In this document: piece by piece, positions 9,857 through 19,500 of the stretch | Numbering within the stretch: position 1 is the stretch's first letter | Layout of the letters: each line of letters begins with the position of its first letter | NCBI RefSeq assembly: GCF_000741205.1 | Contig: NZ_JGYW01000001.1 | Span: 167,645 to 231,644, forward strand | Length of the DNA: 64,000 bases | Direction of reading: 5' to 3' | Origin: Bifidobacterium gallicum DSM 20093 = LMG 11596 | GTDB taxonomy: Bacteria > Actinomycetota > Actinomycetes > Actinomycetales > Bifidobacteriaceae | The notes under the pieces: model-generated | Told to the model about the DNA's origin: nothing | The model's input: only the letters and a program-made list of their open reading frames with translations | The model's database searches: none | Translations under genes and position numbers: made by a program

Positions 9857-10870
9857 ATGAATAACCAAGAATTCCTGCTTGATGGCGGATTCTGGGGTTG
9901 GCTCTACAAGCTGCTGACCCCAATTGAATGGCTCATGACGTGGATCATGAACCTGTTCCATGAGTTCCTGACGTTTATTGGCATGCCCCAAGTCGGAGCT
10001 TCCTGGGTACTGTCGATCATCTTCCTCGTGCTTGTGGTGCAGGCCTGCATCTTCCCGCTGTTCTACAAGCAGATGAAGTCGATGCGCCACATGCAGGCCA
10101 TCCAGCCCAAGATGATGAAGATCCAGAACAAATACAAGGGCAAGACGGATCAGGCCAGCAAAGACGCGATGCAGCGCGAAATGATGAAGCTGTATCAAGA
10201 CAACCACGTGAACCCTGCCGGTTCCTGCTTGCCGATGCTGATCCAGGGCCCTGTGTTCATGTGCATGTTCTATGTGCTCTCGGCCATCCCGTACATCGCC
10301 ATCGGCAAGCGTGACACGCTTGGCGCTTTTGACCAGGCCACGGCCAAGCAGTTCGCGGATACGCATTTCTTCGGCATCAGCCTGCAAACACGCTTCACCG
10401 ACCCGAGCACCATGGTCGGCGGCAAAGTCGTCATCGGCCTGTTCGTGGCGGCCATGTGCTTCTGCCTGTGGTTCATGCAGCGTTACACGATGAAGCACAA
10501 CACGGCGGCCGCTTCGATGAACAAGCAGACCGAAACCATGCAGAAGGTCATGCTCTGGGGCTTCCCGATCATGTACATCTTCTCGGGTATCGCCATGCCG
10601 TTCGCCGTGCTCGTCTACTGGTTGACGAACAACATCTGCAACTTGCTGCGCTCCGTGTGGCAGGTACATGAGTTCCCGACGCCGGGCTCCCCGGCTGCCG
10701 AGGCCAAGAAGCAGCGCGACCACGACCGTGAAAACCGTGTGCGCGCCAAGGAAGGCCGTCTCTCACTCGAGGAAGAAGAACTCGAACGCGCCAAGCAAGC
10801 CGAAGCTGAGCGTCTCGAAAAGGGCTTCCAACGTGAGCAGCCCAAGCGCAAGAACCGCAAGAAGAAATAA
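9857..10870 (+). CDS. yidC: Membrane protein insertase YidC
   Basis: Inner-membrane insertase of the Oxa1/YidC/Alb3 family, 337 residues, with an AAGGAGA ribosome site. Transmembrane segments are near residues 12-40, 50-70, 110-145, 180-205 and 225-250. The first cytoplasmic loop is basic and Met-rich. The family motif appears around NPAGSCLPMLIQGPVF. The C-terminal tail after residue 265 is long, charged and helical, ending KRKNRKKK; it could bind ribosomes, as in other Gram-positive YidC proteins. A hairpin terminator follows at 10901. Confidence 0.96.
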   Translation: MNNQEFLLDGGFWGWLYKLLTPIEWLMTWIMNLFHEFLTFIGMPQVGASWVLSIIFLVLVVQACIFPLFYKQMKSMRHMQAIQPKMMKIQNKYKGKTDQASKDAMQREMMKLYQDNHVNPAGSCLPMLIQGPVFMCMFYVLSAIPYIAIGKRDTLGAFDQATAKQFADTHFFGISLQTRFTDPSTMVGGKVVIGLFVAAMCFCLWFMQRYTMKHNTAAASMNKQTETMQKVMLWGFPIMYIFSGIAMPFAVLVYWLTNNICNLLRSVWQVHEFPTPGSPAAEAKKQRDHDRENRVRAKEGRLSLEEEELERAKQAEAERLEKGFQREQPKRKNRKKK

Positions 10871-10900
10871 CACGCAACGCGGCACAATACACCGCGCATA

Positions 10901-10934
10901 AGAGCCGATGGCCATAGCGTCATCGGCTCTTTTC
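10901..10934 (+). terminator. Hairpin terminator after yidC
   Basis: A 10-bp stem, AGAGCCGATG (10901-10910) with CATCGGCTCT (10921-10930), followed by TTTT. It closes the rpmH-yidC operon about 30 bases after the yidC stop. Confidence 0.8.
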
Positions 10935-11032
10935 AGTATTGTGGCATGGAATGACGCATGCCCTGATAGAGCCGTTGCTCTACACTGGGGTTGATTGTGT
11001 AAGACGTGGGTAAGGAATCAAGGAGTTTTCTC

Positions 11033-11581
11033 ATGGCACAAGATGAGGAACGTACACTCGAGCAACTCAACGAGGAAGCCGACATCGCTGCCGACTACCT
11101 TGAGGGATTGCTTGATATCGCTGACTATGAAGGGGATATTGAACTGGGCATCCGCAATGGACGTCCAATGATTCAGATCGTGGCCGATGACGATACCGAC
11201 ATCAAGCATCTGATTGGCCGTAACGGTGAAGTCGTGGACGCGCTGCAACAGTTGACGCGTTTGGCTGTACAGCAGGAGACCGGCGAGCGTTCGCATCTGA
11301 TCGTGGATGTGGACGGTTACCTCAAGCGTAAGCGTCAGCAGCTGCGCGACATGGCGCTTGACGCTGTGGACGAGGTGCAGGAAACGGGTGAGCCTGTGGA
11401 CTTGAAGCCGATGAACTCGTTTGAACGCAAGGTCATTCACGATGTGGTGCGCGATGAGGGTCTCAAGTCGCGCTCGCATGGTGAAGAGCCGAACCGTTAT
11501 GTGACTGTCTATCTCAAGCAGAATCAGAACGCTGAGGATGAGATTGACGAGGACATCGACGAGGAGTTCGTCGAAGAATGA
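11033..11581 (+). CDS. jag: KhpB/Jag-type RNA-binding protein (KH and R3H domains)
   Basis: 182 residues starting at ATG 11033 with AAGGAG upstream. A KH domain contains GRNGEVVDALQQLTRL (about residues 62-77) and an R3H domain follows, with the core FERKVIHDVV and SHGEEPNRYVTVYL. The N-terminal Jag_N domain of firmicutes is absent, as in other actinobacteria. The C-terminus is strongly acidic. KhpB binds RNA together with KhpA and affects cell elongation and division in Gram-positive bacteria. It sits in the conserved yidC-jag-rsmG-parAB order. Confidence 0.93.
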   Translation: MAQDEERTLEQLNEEADIAADYLEGLLDIADYEGDIELGIRNGRPMIQIVADDDTDIKHLIGRNGEVVDALQQLTRLAVQQETGERSHLIVDVDGYLKRKRQQLRDMALDAVDEVQETGEPVDLKPMNSFERKVIHDVVRDEGLKSRSHGEEPNRYVTVYLKQNQNAEDEIDEDIDEEFVEE

Positions 11582-11709
11582 TCCGAGGCTTGGCGGTGCC
11601 GTGGGCATCACCTCGCGTTGAAGACTGATGAAACTGATGAATGGGGCTTGCGCTTGTGGCGCGGGCCCCATTGTTGCGCGGTTGGTATTACAGCGGAAAG
11701 GGGCCGGTT

Positions 11710-12444
11710 ATGGCCGAGGATGATGAACTGCGGGATTCGGCGCTGCTGGCCGATGTGTTTGGTCCGGCGCTGCCCAAATTGCAGGCGTTCTATGCCAAGC
11801 TCGAGGCGGAAGGCGAGGAGCGTGGCCTGATTGGTCCGCGCGACCAGAACATTTTGTGGGAGCGCCATCTGCTCAATTCGGCGGCCGTCGTGCCGTTCAT
11901 GCGTCAAGCGTTTGATCATGCGCAGTTCAAGACTGTGGCCGATGTCGGTTCCGGTGGCGGATTCCCTGGGTTGGTGGCGGCAGCCATGCTGCCTGAGGCG
12001 CGGTTCACGCTGATTGAACCCATGGAGCGCCGTTGCGTGTGGCTCAATGAATGCATCGAAACGATGGAGCTCAATAACACGGTGGTCGTGCGTGCGCGCG
12101 CTGAAGAAGCGATTGGCGCATTGGAGCTTGCACATGGCCGCAAATCGAAGACTCCCGTGCCCGCTGAAGTGACCGAGTCAATCCGCCATCCGTTTACCGT
12201 TGTCACGTGCCGTGCCGTGGCACCGATGACCAAATTGGCTGCTTGGACGATGCCGCTTGTGGCCACTGGCGGTGAGCTTATTGCGCTCAAAGGCCGGTCA
12301 GCCCAAACGGAAATCGACAAAGCCTCCAAGCAGATCGCGAAGGTCGATGGTGTGCATCCGTGCGTTGTTGAGGCTCCTGTGGCTGATGGCCTGGAGCCCA
12401 CCCATGTGGTCATTGTCTCGAAACGGGGTAGTAAACGGCGTTGA
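11710..12444 (+). CDS. rsmG: 16S rRNA (guanine527-N7)-methyltransferase RsmG
   Basis: SAM-dependent methyltransferase (GidB) of 244 residues from ATG 11710; an upstream in-frame ATG at 11641 has no clear ribosome site. The SAM-binding glycine loop reads [16 protein letters not shown] and the acidic strand-2 region [10 protein letters not shown]. The family motif [16 protein letters not shown] is present. Loss of RsmG gives low-level streptomycin resistance in other bacteria. It sits 128 bases after jag. Confidence 0.95.
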   Translation: MAEDDELRDSALLADVFGPALPKLQAFYAKLEAEGEERGLIGPRDQNILWERHLLNSAAVVPFMRQAFDHAQFKTVADVGSGGGFPGLVAAAMLPEARFTLIEPMERRCVWLNECIETMELNNTVVVRARAEEAIGALELAHGRKSKTPVPAEVTESIRHPFTVVTCRAVAPMTKLAAWTMPLVATGGELIALKGRSAQTEIDKASKQIAKVDGVHPCVVEAPVADGLEPTHVVIVSKRGSKRR

Positions 12445-12464
12445 TGCATGACGTTGCCAACAGG

Positions 12465-12645
12465 TTATCCACAGCGTGAGGATAACTGGAGTAAGTTATG
12501 CACATTGCGGTAAGCAGGCGTGGGGTGATGGCGAAAACCGTTGAAATGACAGCGATTATTAATCATAGAACACCGCATTCGGCAAGCGTTGTGCATAACG
12601 GTACCCACCAGTTATCCACAGTTGTCCACAGGCAAATGTGGATAA
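12465..12645. promoter_or_regulatory. Dense DnaA-box cluster in front of parA
   Basis: The 263-base gap between rsmG and parA holds five perfect TTATNCACA boxes: 12465-12473, 12496-12504, 12590-12598 (minus), 12612-12620 and 12637-12645 (minus). A one-mismatch box, TTGTCCACA, lies at 12622-12630. This is as dense as the dnaA-dnaN cluster. It may regulate parAB, titrate DnaA, or belong to a multipartite origin. The sequence between the boxes is A/T-rich at 12545-12575. Confidence 0.75.
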
Positions 12646-12707
12646 CTGATAAAGTCCATACAAACGATGAAACTTGACACCATCTATCTATGAGGAGGGA
12701 CGGCTTC

Positions 12708-13688
12708 GTGACCGAACAAGGGAATGACCCTGAGACCTTGGGCATGGAAAATGCCACCGAAACCATTCGGCGTATTTTTGCCGATGGCGGTTCCTCGGTC
12801 GGAGCGGAAATTGCCGATGAATCCACCCGTCTTGAGCAGCTCGGCCATGCCACATACACGCATCCACGCCAAACGCGGCGCATCGCTGTGGCGAACCAGA
12901 AGGGCGGCGTCGGCAAGACGACGACCACGGTGAACGTGGCTGCGGCATTGGCGCAGGGCGGTCTCAATGTGCTCGTCATTGACATGGATCCGCAAGGCAA
13001 CGCTTCCACGGCGTTGGGTGTCAAGCACACGTCGGGTGTGGCGTCTGTTTACGACGTGATTGAAGGCCGTAGCAGCATCGCTGAAGTCATGCAAACCTGC
13101 CCGGACTTTGAGAACTTGCAGGTCGTGCCCGCGTCGATTGATCTTTCGGGTGCCGACATTGAGTTGGCCGATATGCCGAACCGCAACAATCTGATGCGCA
13201 ACAAGCTTGATGAGTTTTTGGCGCAATCCGAAACGCACTACGACTATGTGATGATCGATTGCCCGCCAAGCCTTGGTTTGCTCGTGATCAACGCGATGTG
13301 CGCAGCCAATGAGATGCTGATTCCGATTCAAGCCGAATACTATGCGCTTGAGGGTTTGGGACAGCTGATCAACACGATCAGCCTTGTGCAGAAGCATTAC
13401 AATCCGACGTTGCTTGTGTCCACGATGCTCGTGACGATGTTTGACAAGCGCACGTTGCTGAGCCATGAAGTCTATGAGGAAGTCAAATCGCACTTCCCGA
13501 TGATTGTGCTCAACACCGTCATTCCACGTACTGTCAAAATCTCGGAAGCGCCAAGCTTCAACCAATCCGTGGTCACTTACGATGCGAAAGGCATGGGCGC
13601 CATCGCATATTGTGAGGCCGCGCTGGAAATCAACGAACGGTCGGAAGTGGTACTTAACACATTGCGTGCCAGGAAGAGCGAGGACTGA
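12708..13688 (+). CDS. parA: Chromosome partitioning ATPase ParA (Soj)
   Basis: Walker-type ATPase that moves ParB-parS complexes. 326 residues from GTG 12708 (GAGGAGGG upstream); ATG 12690 is less likely. The deviant Walker A motif KGGVGKTT is at residues 65-72 and Walker A' reads LVIDMDPQGN. The Walker B segment is YVMIDCPPSLGLL. An N-terminal extension of about 58 residues precedes the ATPase core. The stop is 4 bases before parB, so the two are one operon, behind the DnaA-box cluster. Confidence 0.96.
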   Translation: MTEQGNDPETLGMENATETIRRIFADGGSSVGAEIADESTRLEQLGHATYTHPRQTRRIAVANQKGGVGKTTTTVNVAAALAQGGLNVLVIDMDPQGNASTALGVKHTSGVASVYDVIEGRSSIAEVMQTCPDFENLQVVPASIDLSGADIELADMPNRNNLMRNKLDEFLAQSETHYDYVMIDCPPSLGLLVINAMCAANEMLIPIQAEYYALEGLGQLINTISLVQKHYNPTLLVSTMLVTMFDKRTLLSHEVYEEVKSHFPMIVLNTVIPRTVKISEAPSFNQSVVTYDAKGMGAIAYCEAALEINERSEVVLNTLRARKSED

Positions 13689-13692
13689 ACAG

Positions 13693-15195
13693 ATGGCAGG
13701 AAAATCAAGGCTTGGACGTGGTTTAGGCGCATTGTTCCCGTCATTGCCTGAAGAAAACGAACTTGAGCAGACCGTAGCCGTACCTGCTGAGCCGGCACAA
13801 CCGGCGACACCTCAAGCGCAATCGAAGCCTGAGCGCACTGGTTCAGCCAAGAAGGCTGCCACGAAGAAGGCCTCGGCGAGCACGGTGGCGACCGGTGAGG
13901 ATGCGGCGGCCACGTCGCAACCGCGGAAATCAACGGAATCGGACGGAGTTGTCTCGCCGTTGAGCTCGACGATCCCGTCGATGGGTGAGATGACGCGCAA
14001 TGCGGAAACCGTGTCGCGACTGTCCAAACCGATGACGCTGACGGTCGAAGCGGCCGAACATAAACTCGATGTGAAACCTGTTTCCCATGAAACATCGCGT
14101 GAAACAGAACAGGGCACCAAAGTCAAGCCAGCGCGTCGCGGGCGTGCCGTGATGCCTTCCGTCTCGGCGAGCACGCAGCATCCGAGCGACATGTTCTTTG
14201 ACGGCTCGCCGATTAACCCCAAGCTCACGCAAGCGGCGCGCGAGGCCGCAGCCGACGCGCGGGAACGCAATGCCGACGCAGCCATGCAACTCAAGCCTGT
14301 TGAGGGCGGGTACCTGGTGGAACTCAACGTTTCGGACATTGGACCGAACTTGCATCAGCCACGGATCACATTCAACGATGGCGAGCTTGAGGAACTGGCC
14401 AAGTCAATCAAGGAAGTCGGCGTGCTGCAGCCGATCGTCGTGCGCAAACGTCCCGCAGAACAGATTGAGCAGGCCCGTGAGCGTCTCGCACAGGCAGAAA
14501 CGGATCAAAAGGCAGGTGACCGCTTTGCGGACCGTCTGGACAGCGAATATGAGCTCGTCATGGGTGAGCGCCGCTGGCGTGCCACGCAGCTGGCGGGATT
14601 GACGACGATTCCGGCCATTGTCAAGACGACGGCCGACGACTACATGCTGCGCGACGCATTGCTCGAAAACCTGCATCGCGTGGCGCTGAACCCGCTCGAA
14701 GAGGCCGCCGCATACCAGCAGATGATCGACGAGTTCGGCCTGACCCAGCTTGAACTGTCCAAATCAGTGTCCAAATCGCGACCGCAGATTGCCAATACGC
14801 TACGCCTGATGAACTTGCCTGGCGCCGTGCAGAAGCATGTGGTGGCGGGCGAACTGTCGGCCGGCCATGCGCGTGCGCTGCTCGGACTGCCCAACGACGA
14901 TGAGATGGTCAAACTGGCCGAACGCATCATCAAAGAGGGCCTGTCGGTGCGCAGCGTCGAGGAAATCGTCTCGATGGCTGCGAAAACGGCCGACGGTGAA
15001 GGCGTGCGCAAGCACAAGACGAACCGCAACAACCTGTGGGCCGGCACACCAATCCAGCAGAACCTCGAACAGCGTTTCGCCACGAAGGTCTCAATCAAGG
15101 GCTCCCAAAAGCATGGACGCATTGAAATCGTGTTCTCAAGCCCCGAAGAAATGGAGCGCATCGTCGACCTGCTGATGACCACGCAGGCCGAGTAG
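13693..15195 (+). CDS. parB: Chromosome partitioning protein ParB (Spo0J)
   Basis: CTP-dependent clamp that loads at parS. 500 residues from ATG 13693 (MAGKSRLGRGLGALFPS, the conserved ParA-stimulating N-terminus). A low-complexity linker of about 180 residues follows, much longer than usual. The ParB N-domain starts near residue 205 with the GERRWRATQLAG CTP-binding motif, then the helix-turn-helix ELSKSVSKSRPQIANTLRLM. The C-terminal dimerisation region ends EMERIVDLLMTTQAE. A parS-like sequence lies inside the gene at 14079-14094. Confidence 0.95.
   Translation: MAGKSRLGRGLGALFPSLPEENELEQTVAVPAEPAQPATPQAQSKPERTGSAKKAATKKASASTVATGEDAAATSQPRKSTESDGVVSPLSSTIPSMGEMTRNAETVSRLSKPMTLTVEAAEHKLDVKPVSHETSRETEQGTKVKPARRGRAVMPSVSASTQHPSDMFFDGSPINPKLTQAAREAAADARERNADAAMQLKPVEGGYLVELNVSDIGPNLHQPRITFNDGELEELAKSIKEVGVLQPIVVRKRPAEQIEQARERLAQAETDQKAGDRFADRLDSEYELVMGERRWRATQLAGLTTIPAIVKTTADDYMLRDALLENLHRVALNPLEEAAAYQQMIDEFGLTQLELSKSVSKSRPQIANTLRLMNLPGAVQKHVVAGELSAGHARALLGLPNDDEMVKLAERIIKEGLSVRSVEEIVSMAAKTADGEGVRKHKTNRNNLWAGTPIQQNLEQRFATKVSIKGSQKHGRIEIVFSSPEEMERIVDLLMTTQAE
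14079..14094. promoter_or_regulatory. parS-like site inside parB (2 mismatches)
   Basis: TGTTTCCCATGAAACA differs from the parS consensus TGTTTCACGTGAAACA at two central positions. An additional half-site, CGTGAAACA, follows at 14098-14106. Chromosomal parS sites near or inside parAB are common. See also the sites at 37375 and 58728. Confidence 0.5.
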
Positions 15196-15244
15196 TCGCC
15201 CAGCGCCTGGCTTCCAGCTGGGAATCTTTACCAGCTTGATAGAG

Positions 15245-15284
15245 AAAAGGCCACAAATCTACCTGGATTTGTGGCCTTTTCTTA
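15245..15284. terminator. Bidirectional terminator between parB and trxB
   Basis: A perfect 15-bp stem (15245-15259 with 15266-15280), 6-base loop. The arms begin AAAAGG and end CCTTTT, so it can stop transcription from either side. parB and trxB converge here; the stretch 15285-15397 shows no gene. Confidence 0.85.
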
Positions 15285-15397
15285 TGTTCGCCGGGCTGGT
15301 GCAACCACGTCACGGATGAGGGGAGAAGACGAAGACGCGGGTTGGTGGGGCAGTGGCGCGCTTGTGGACCTGGTTGGGGTCGCAGGCCCAGCTAAGC

Positions 15398-16348
15398 TCA
15401 CTGGCCCAACGGTGCATCTTCGAGGTAGGACTGCACGTCGAGGGCGGCGCGGCAACCCATGCCTGCGGCCGAAATGGCCTGCATGTAGACGGGGTCGGCA
15501 CAGTCGCCGGCGGCGAATACGCCTTGCACACTCGTGCGCGTGGAAGCGCCATCCGTAAGGATATAGCCGCGCTCGTCAACGCGCAGCTGGCCGCCCAGGA
15601 ATCCCGTCTGCGGAATGTGGCCGACGGCCACAAACACGCCGTTGGCCGGCAGCGTTGTGCATTCGTTGGTCTTCACATTGCGCACCGTAACGGACTCCAC
15701 ACCCGTACCGTTCTCGTTGCCATTGACCGATTCGACCACCGAGTCGAGCACCATGTCGATTTTCGGGTTCTCAATCGCGCGGTCAACCATGATCTTTGAC
15801 GCGCGGAACTCGCTGCGGCGATGCACGAGCGTGACTGACGAACCAAAGCGAGACAAGAAATGGGCTTCCTCGAACGCGCTATCGCCGCCGCCAACCACCA
15901 CAATCGGCTTGTTGCGGAAGAAGAAGCCATCGCATGTGGCGCAGTAGGAGACGCCACGTCCGCCGTATTCCTCTTCGCCCGGCACGTCAAGATGGCGATA
16001 GCTCGCTCCTGTGGCCACAATCAGCGCCCGCGCGCGGAATTCGTCGCCACCGCTGACACGCACGACTTTCTCGGTGCCGTCGAGCGCCACGTCAATCACG
16101 TCATCGAATACGATTTCGGCGCCAAAACGCTCAGCCTGCCGCTGCATGTTTTCCATCAGGTCAGGACCAAGAATGCCGTCGGGGAAGCCAGGGAAGTTTT
16201 CGACTTCGCTCGTGTTGATCAGCTGTCCGCCAGGCGTCAACGCACCGGCGATAACGAGCGGTTTGAGTCCTGCACGGCTCAGATAGATGGCCGCCGTGTA
16301 GCCTGCGGGGCCTGAGCCCACAATAATCACATGTCGTGTTTCTGCCAT
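15398..16348 (-). CDS. trxB: Thioredoxin reductase (NADPH)
   Basis: Flavoenzyme that reduces thioredoxin with NADPH. 316 residues, typical length. The FAD-binding GSGPAG is at 11-16, the redox-active pair CATC at 136-139, the NADPH-binding GGGDSA at 153-158 and the C-terminal FAD motif GVFAAGDCAD is present. In this origin neighbourhood trxB normally follows murJ, as here. No thioredoxin gene is adjacent. Bifidobacteria use this system for oxidative defence because they lack catalase. Confidence 0.95.
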   Translation of the reverse strand: MAETRHVIIVGSGPAGYTAAIYLSRAGLKPLVIAGALTPGGQLINTSEVENFPGFPDGILGPDLMENMQRQAERFGAEIVFDDVIDVALDGTEKVVRVSGGDEFRARALIVATGASYRHLDVPGEEEYGGRGVSYCATCDGFFFRNKPIVVVGGGDSAFEEAHFLSRFGSSVTLVHRRSEFRASKIMVDRAIENPKIDMVLDSVVESVNGNENGTGVESVTVRNVKTNECTTLPANGVFVAVGHIPQTGFLGGQLRVDERGYILTDGASTRTSVQGVFAAGDCADPVYMQAISAAGMGCRAALDVQSYLEDAPLGQ

Positions 16349-16507
16349 GGTCCCACTTTAGGTGGCCCACAGCCCCCCGTGCATGCTGTTCACCGCGCGC
16401 TCAGCGAGCCACACAGCGGACCGCAATTGAACCGTACAGACTACAAGCAATCAACAGCGAATCGAGTCAAATCGCCACCAGACGCAGCACGCCATACAAC
16501 ACACAAC

Positions 16508-16542
16508 ACAAGCCGGGACGGCCACGTGCCGTCCCGGCTTGT
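16508..16542 (-). terminator. Terminator after the murJ operon
   Basis: A perfect 15-bp G/C-rich stem (16508-16522 with 16528-16542) with a 5-base loop, about 45 bases beyond the stop at 16588. It ends the nudix-DUF6049-murJ transcript before trxB. Confidence 0.8.
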
Positions 16543-16587
16543 CTCAAAAACTGCGACCTCGCCTTATGCAGCGCAGCATCGCCGCCT

Positions 16588-19500
16588 TTAGAACACCTGC
16601 ATCGATTCGATGTACAGCTGCCCACCCGGCAACGAGTCAATCGGCACCCACAGCAGCACGTCTTGCGTGTCTACGGCCTTGTTGAGCTTGACCTCGGTGG
16701 TGCCGCCATCGGCGAAGGTGAAGTCCGCCGCTTGCTGGCCTTGTGTGGGGTTGCCCGGCGAGTTCACAATAATCTGGCCATGACCGCCCGACGATTTGAT
16801 CGTGATGACGACTTTAGAGACCTTGTGCGGTGCATCCAGGCGCAAATAGTAACCAAAGCCCTGCTGGCCGTCGGGACGGTCAAGGAACTGCTGCGAAGCC
16901 ACTGGATACGCCGTGGTGTTCTCCGGTTCCTGCGTGGTTTGCGATGGTGTGGGCGTCGGTGAACTTGCTCGCTGATCATTGTTTTGCGGCACTTCGGCAC
17001 CCGAACGGTCACCGAATGGCACATCGTCCGAGTTCCAGGTCGGCCACGGGTTGTTGCCTTCTTCTGTGCGGAACGGCACCCGTCCTGTCGTCAACGCGTG
17101 CACGCCGAACCCGATCGCCAGTCCCAGCGCGAGCACGGCCGCCACAATCGCAATGACGCGCCCGCCCACTGGTGACTTGGCTTTCTTCCGTTTGGCAGCA
17201 TTCTCTTGCGGTTTTTCCTGCTTCTTCGGCGTCATGCGTGACTTCGGCGCAAAACTTGGCGGCAACGCCACCGGCGCAGGCGTCAACTCCGAGGGTGCCG
17301 TAGCGTTCGGCGTCCCAGCAGGCGGTTGACCGGATACCTGTGCGCCCGCGCTCGTACGCGCGGCATCGGTACGGATCGGATCCATATGCGTGGTATTGCC
17401 GAGGGCCGCATCCGACACTCCAGACGCTGCTCCAGCGCCCGCAATGCCCGCGCCTGCGCCCACAATCCCAGCAGACAAGCGCGTCGCAGTCCCGTTCGTA
17501 TCAGCCATGTCAGCCATGTCAGCCATGTCAGCCGTATCAGCCGCGCCAACAACTCCAGCTGCGCCCGCAACACCAGCAGCGTCCGCAACACCAACAGCGC
17601 CTGTGACTCCAGCATTGCGCATAGCGCTCGCGCTTCCAGCCACGACGGTCTGGTCCACGCTTTCCATCTCGCCCGTGCCGGCCAGCGATTCCAGGCTATG
17701 GCGGCCATGGCGCAACGCGCTCACATCCATGGGCGTCGTCATGCGGTTGGGCTGCATCGGCGCATACGTGTCGGTCGCGTCCGTAAACGCGCTGAACATT
17801 TCGGTGGCGTCTCGCGGGCTGACTTCATCACCCGATGATTCCTCGCCGTCACCCGTTCCGTTCATCAGCGCCTTGCTCGTGGCCCACAGTGCGCGGAACG
17901 AGTTGTCGGCCGCCGCGGCCTGCTCCTGCGCTTTGCGTTGCTCTTCACGGCGCGCTTCAATCTCGGCCGGATCAGGCAGTGGCGTATCACCAAAATCAAG
18001 CTGCGGCAACGTCTGTGATGAGGCGATATCGTCGGGCAGCGGCAGGATTTCGGCAGGCATCGCCGGCTTCATCGCCGCCCGCACAATCGAGCACGCGCCA
18101 TCATGCGATGACACATGCAGATCCTCGCGCGTCAGCGAATGCCACGGCTTGTGCGGTCCCAGCAGCAATTCAAGCTCGGTCAGCGTCAGCAGCGGCACGG
18201 TTGGCGTGCCATCTTGCGACAGGTTCAGACCGCGCTTGCAGATCACGGCAAATTCATCCGGGCATCCGGCCGGCAGCTTGCTCAGCGAACGCTGGCCAAG
18301 GCTTGCCATGCTCGGCGTGCGCGTCAACATGCCGTAGAGCACATCGGCAAGCTGGTTCACGCTGAGTTGTTCATCAGTGATGCCGGGTTGGGAACCTGAA
18401 GTGTCGGCCAACGCCGAGCATACGGGAGCGTCGGCGATCTGCACGCCGTTCCTCGTCACGCGCACGGTGTCGGTAGAAATGGCCGAATGCGTCAGGTGCT
18501 GCTTGTGCAGGTATCGCAGCGCGGTGCAAGCTTCGGCAATGACCGTGCGCATGCCTTCATAACTCAGCGGTGTGTCGGGCTTGCTCACGTATTCACTGAT
18601 GGACAGGCCCGGGTCGAGCTGGGTGACGACGAGCGCGATGCGGCCCACATGCTGCAACTGCAGCACGGGCGTGAACCGCGGGTCACGCGTGCGCGCCAGG
18701 AATCCCGCGAGCGCATTCGTGCCCGGCAGCACGGCCGCGTTGTTGACCAGGAACAGCTGGCAATCCTGCGACAGCACGCGATCGCTGGCTTTCCACGCTT
18801 GCAGGCCCGGCTCCTCGCGTAACGGCGAGACGAGCGTATAGCGATTCAGAACCGTATCTCCCAGATGGGGTTTCATTGTGTCCTCTGCTTCACCTTGCGG
18901 CCGCGTCGGGTGCACGGCCTGGCCCGGGTCAGGTTTTGCGGCTGTTGTTGCGTTGGTGACGTTGAGCCGCCCTTCATTGCCCTCTGCTGAAATCCTACCG
19001 GCGAGACTGCCCGTGTCATGCTCTTGGCGAGCGTCGAGTTCATTTTCTGGTGCAGGGTCTTGCGCGGGTTCAATCGGCACGTCACCCACCTGCTGGTCCG
19101 CGTCGGGTATTCCATTGATTTCTGTGGCTTGTTCAGTGGCTTTTGCACCTTTGCCAATGCGGCGTAGAAGCATAGCGCGCACGCTCGCGAGTTCGTCGCA
19201 GCGTAGCGCCCAGAGCATGACCACATAGATGACGAGCAGCACGATGCCAAACAGGCAGCAGGCGATGATTGCTTGGAACCAGCTCATGGATCCGTTGCCG
19301 CCGTCAAGGTGGATGCCGAGCAGATGGTAGATCGGGTTGGTCAGGCTCAATCCCACCACAATGGCCGCGCACATCGCCACGAACGATTTGCCATAGGTCA
19401 ATGCGATGCGTTTGCCGTCCAGGTTGCCGTTGAAGCGTTTGCGCAGCATGATTACGAGCGGAATGAATGAGAGTATGTATCCGATGCTGCCAGACAAGCC

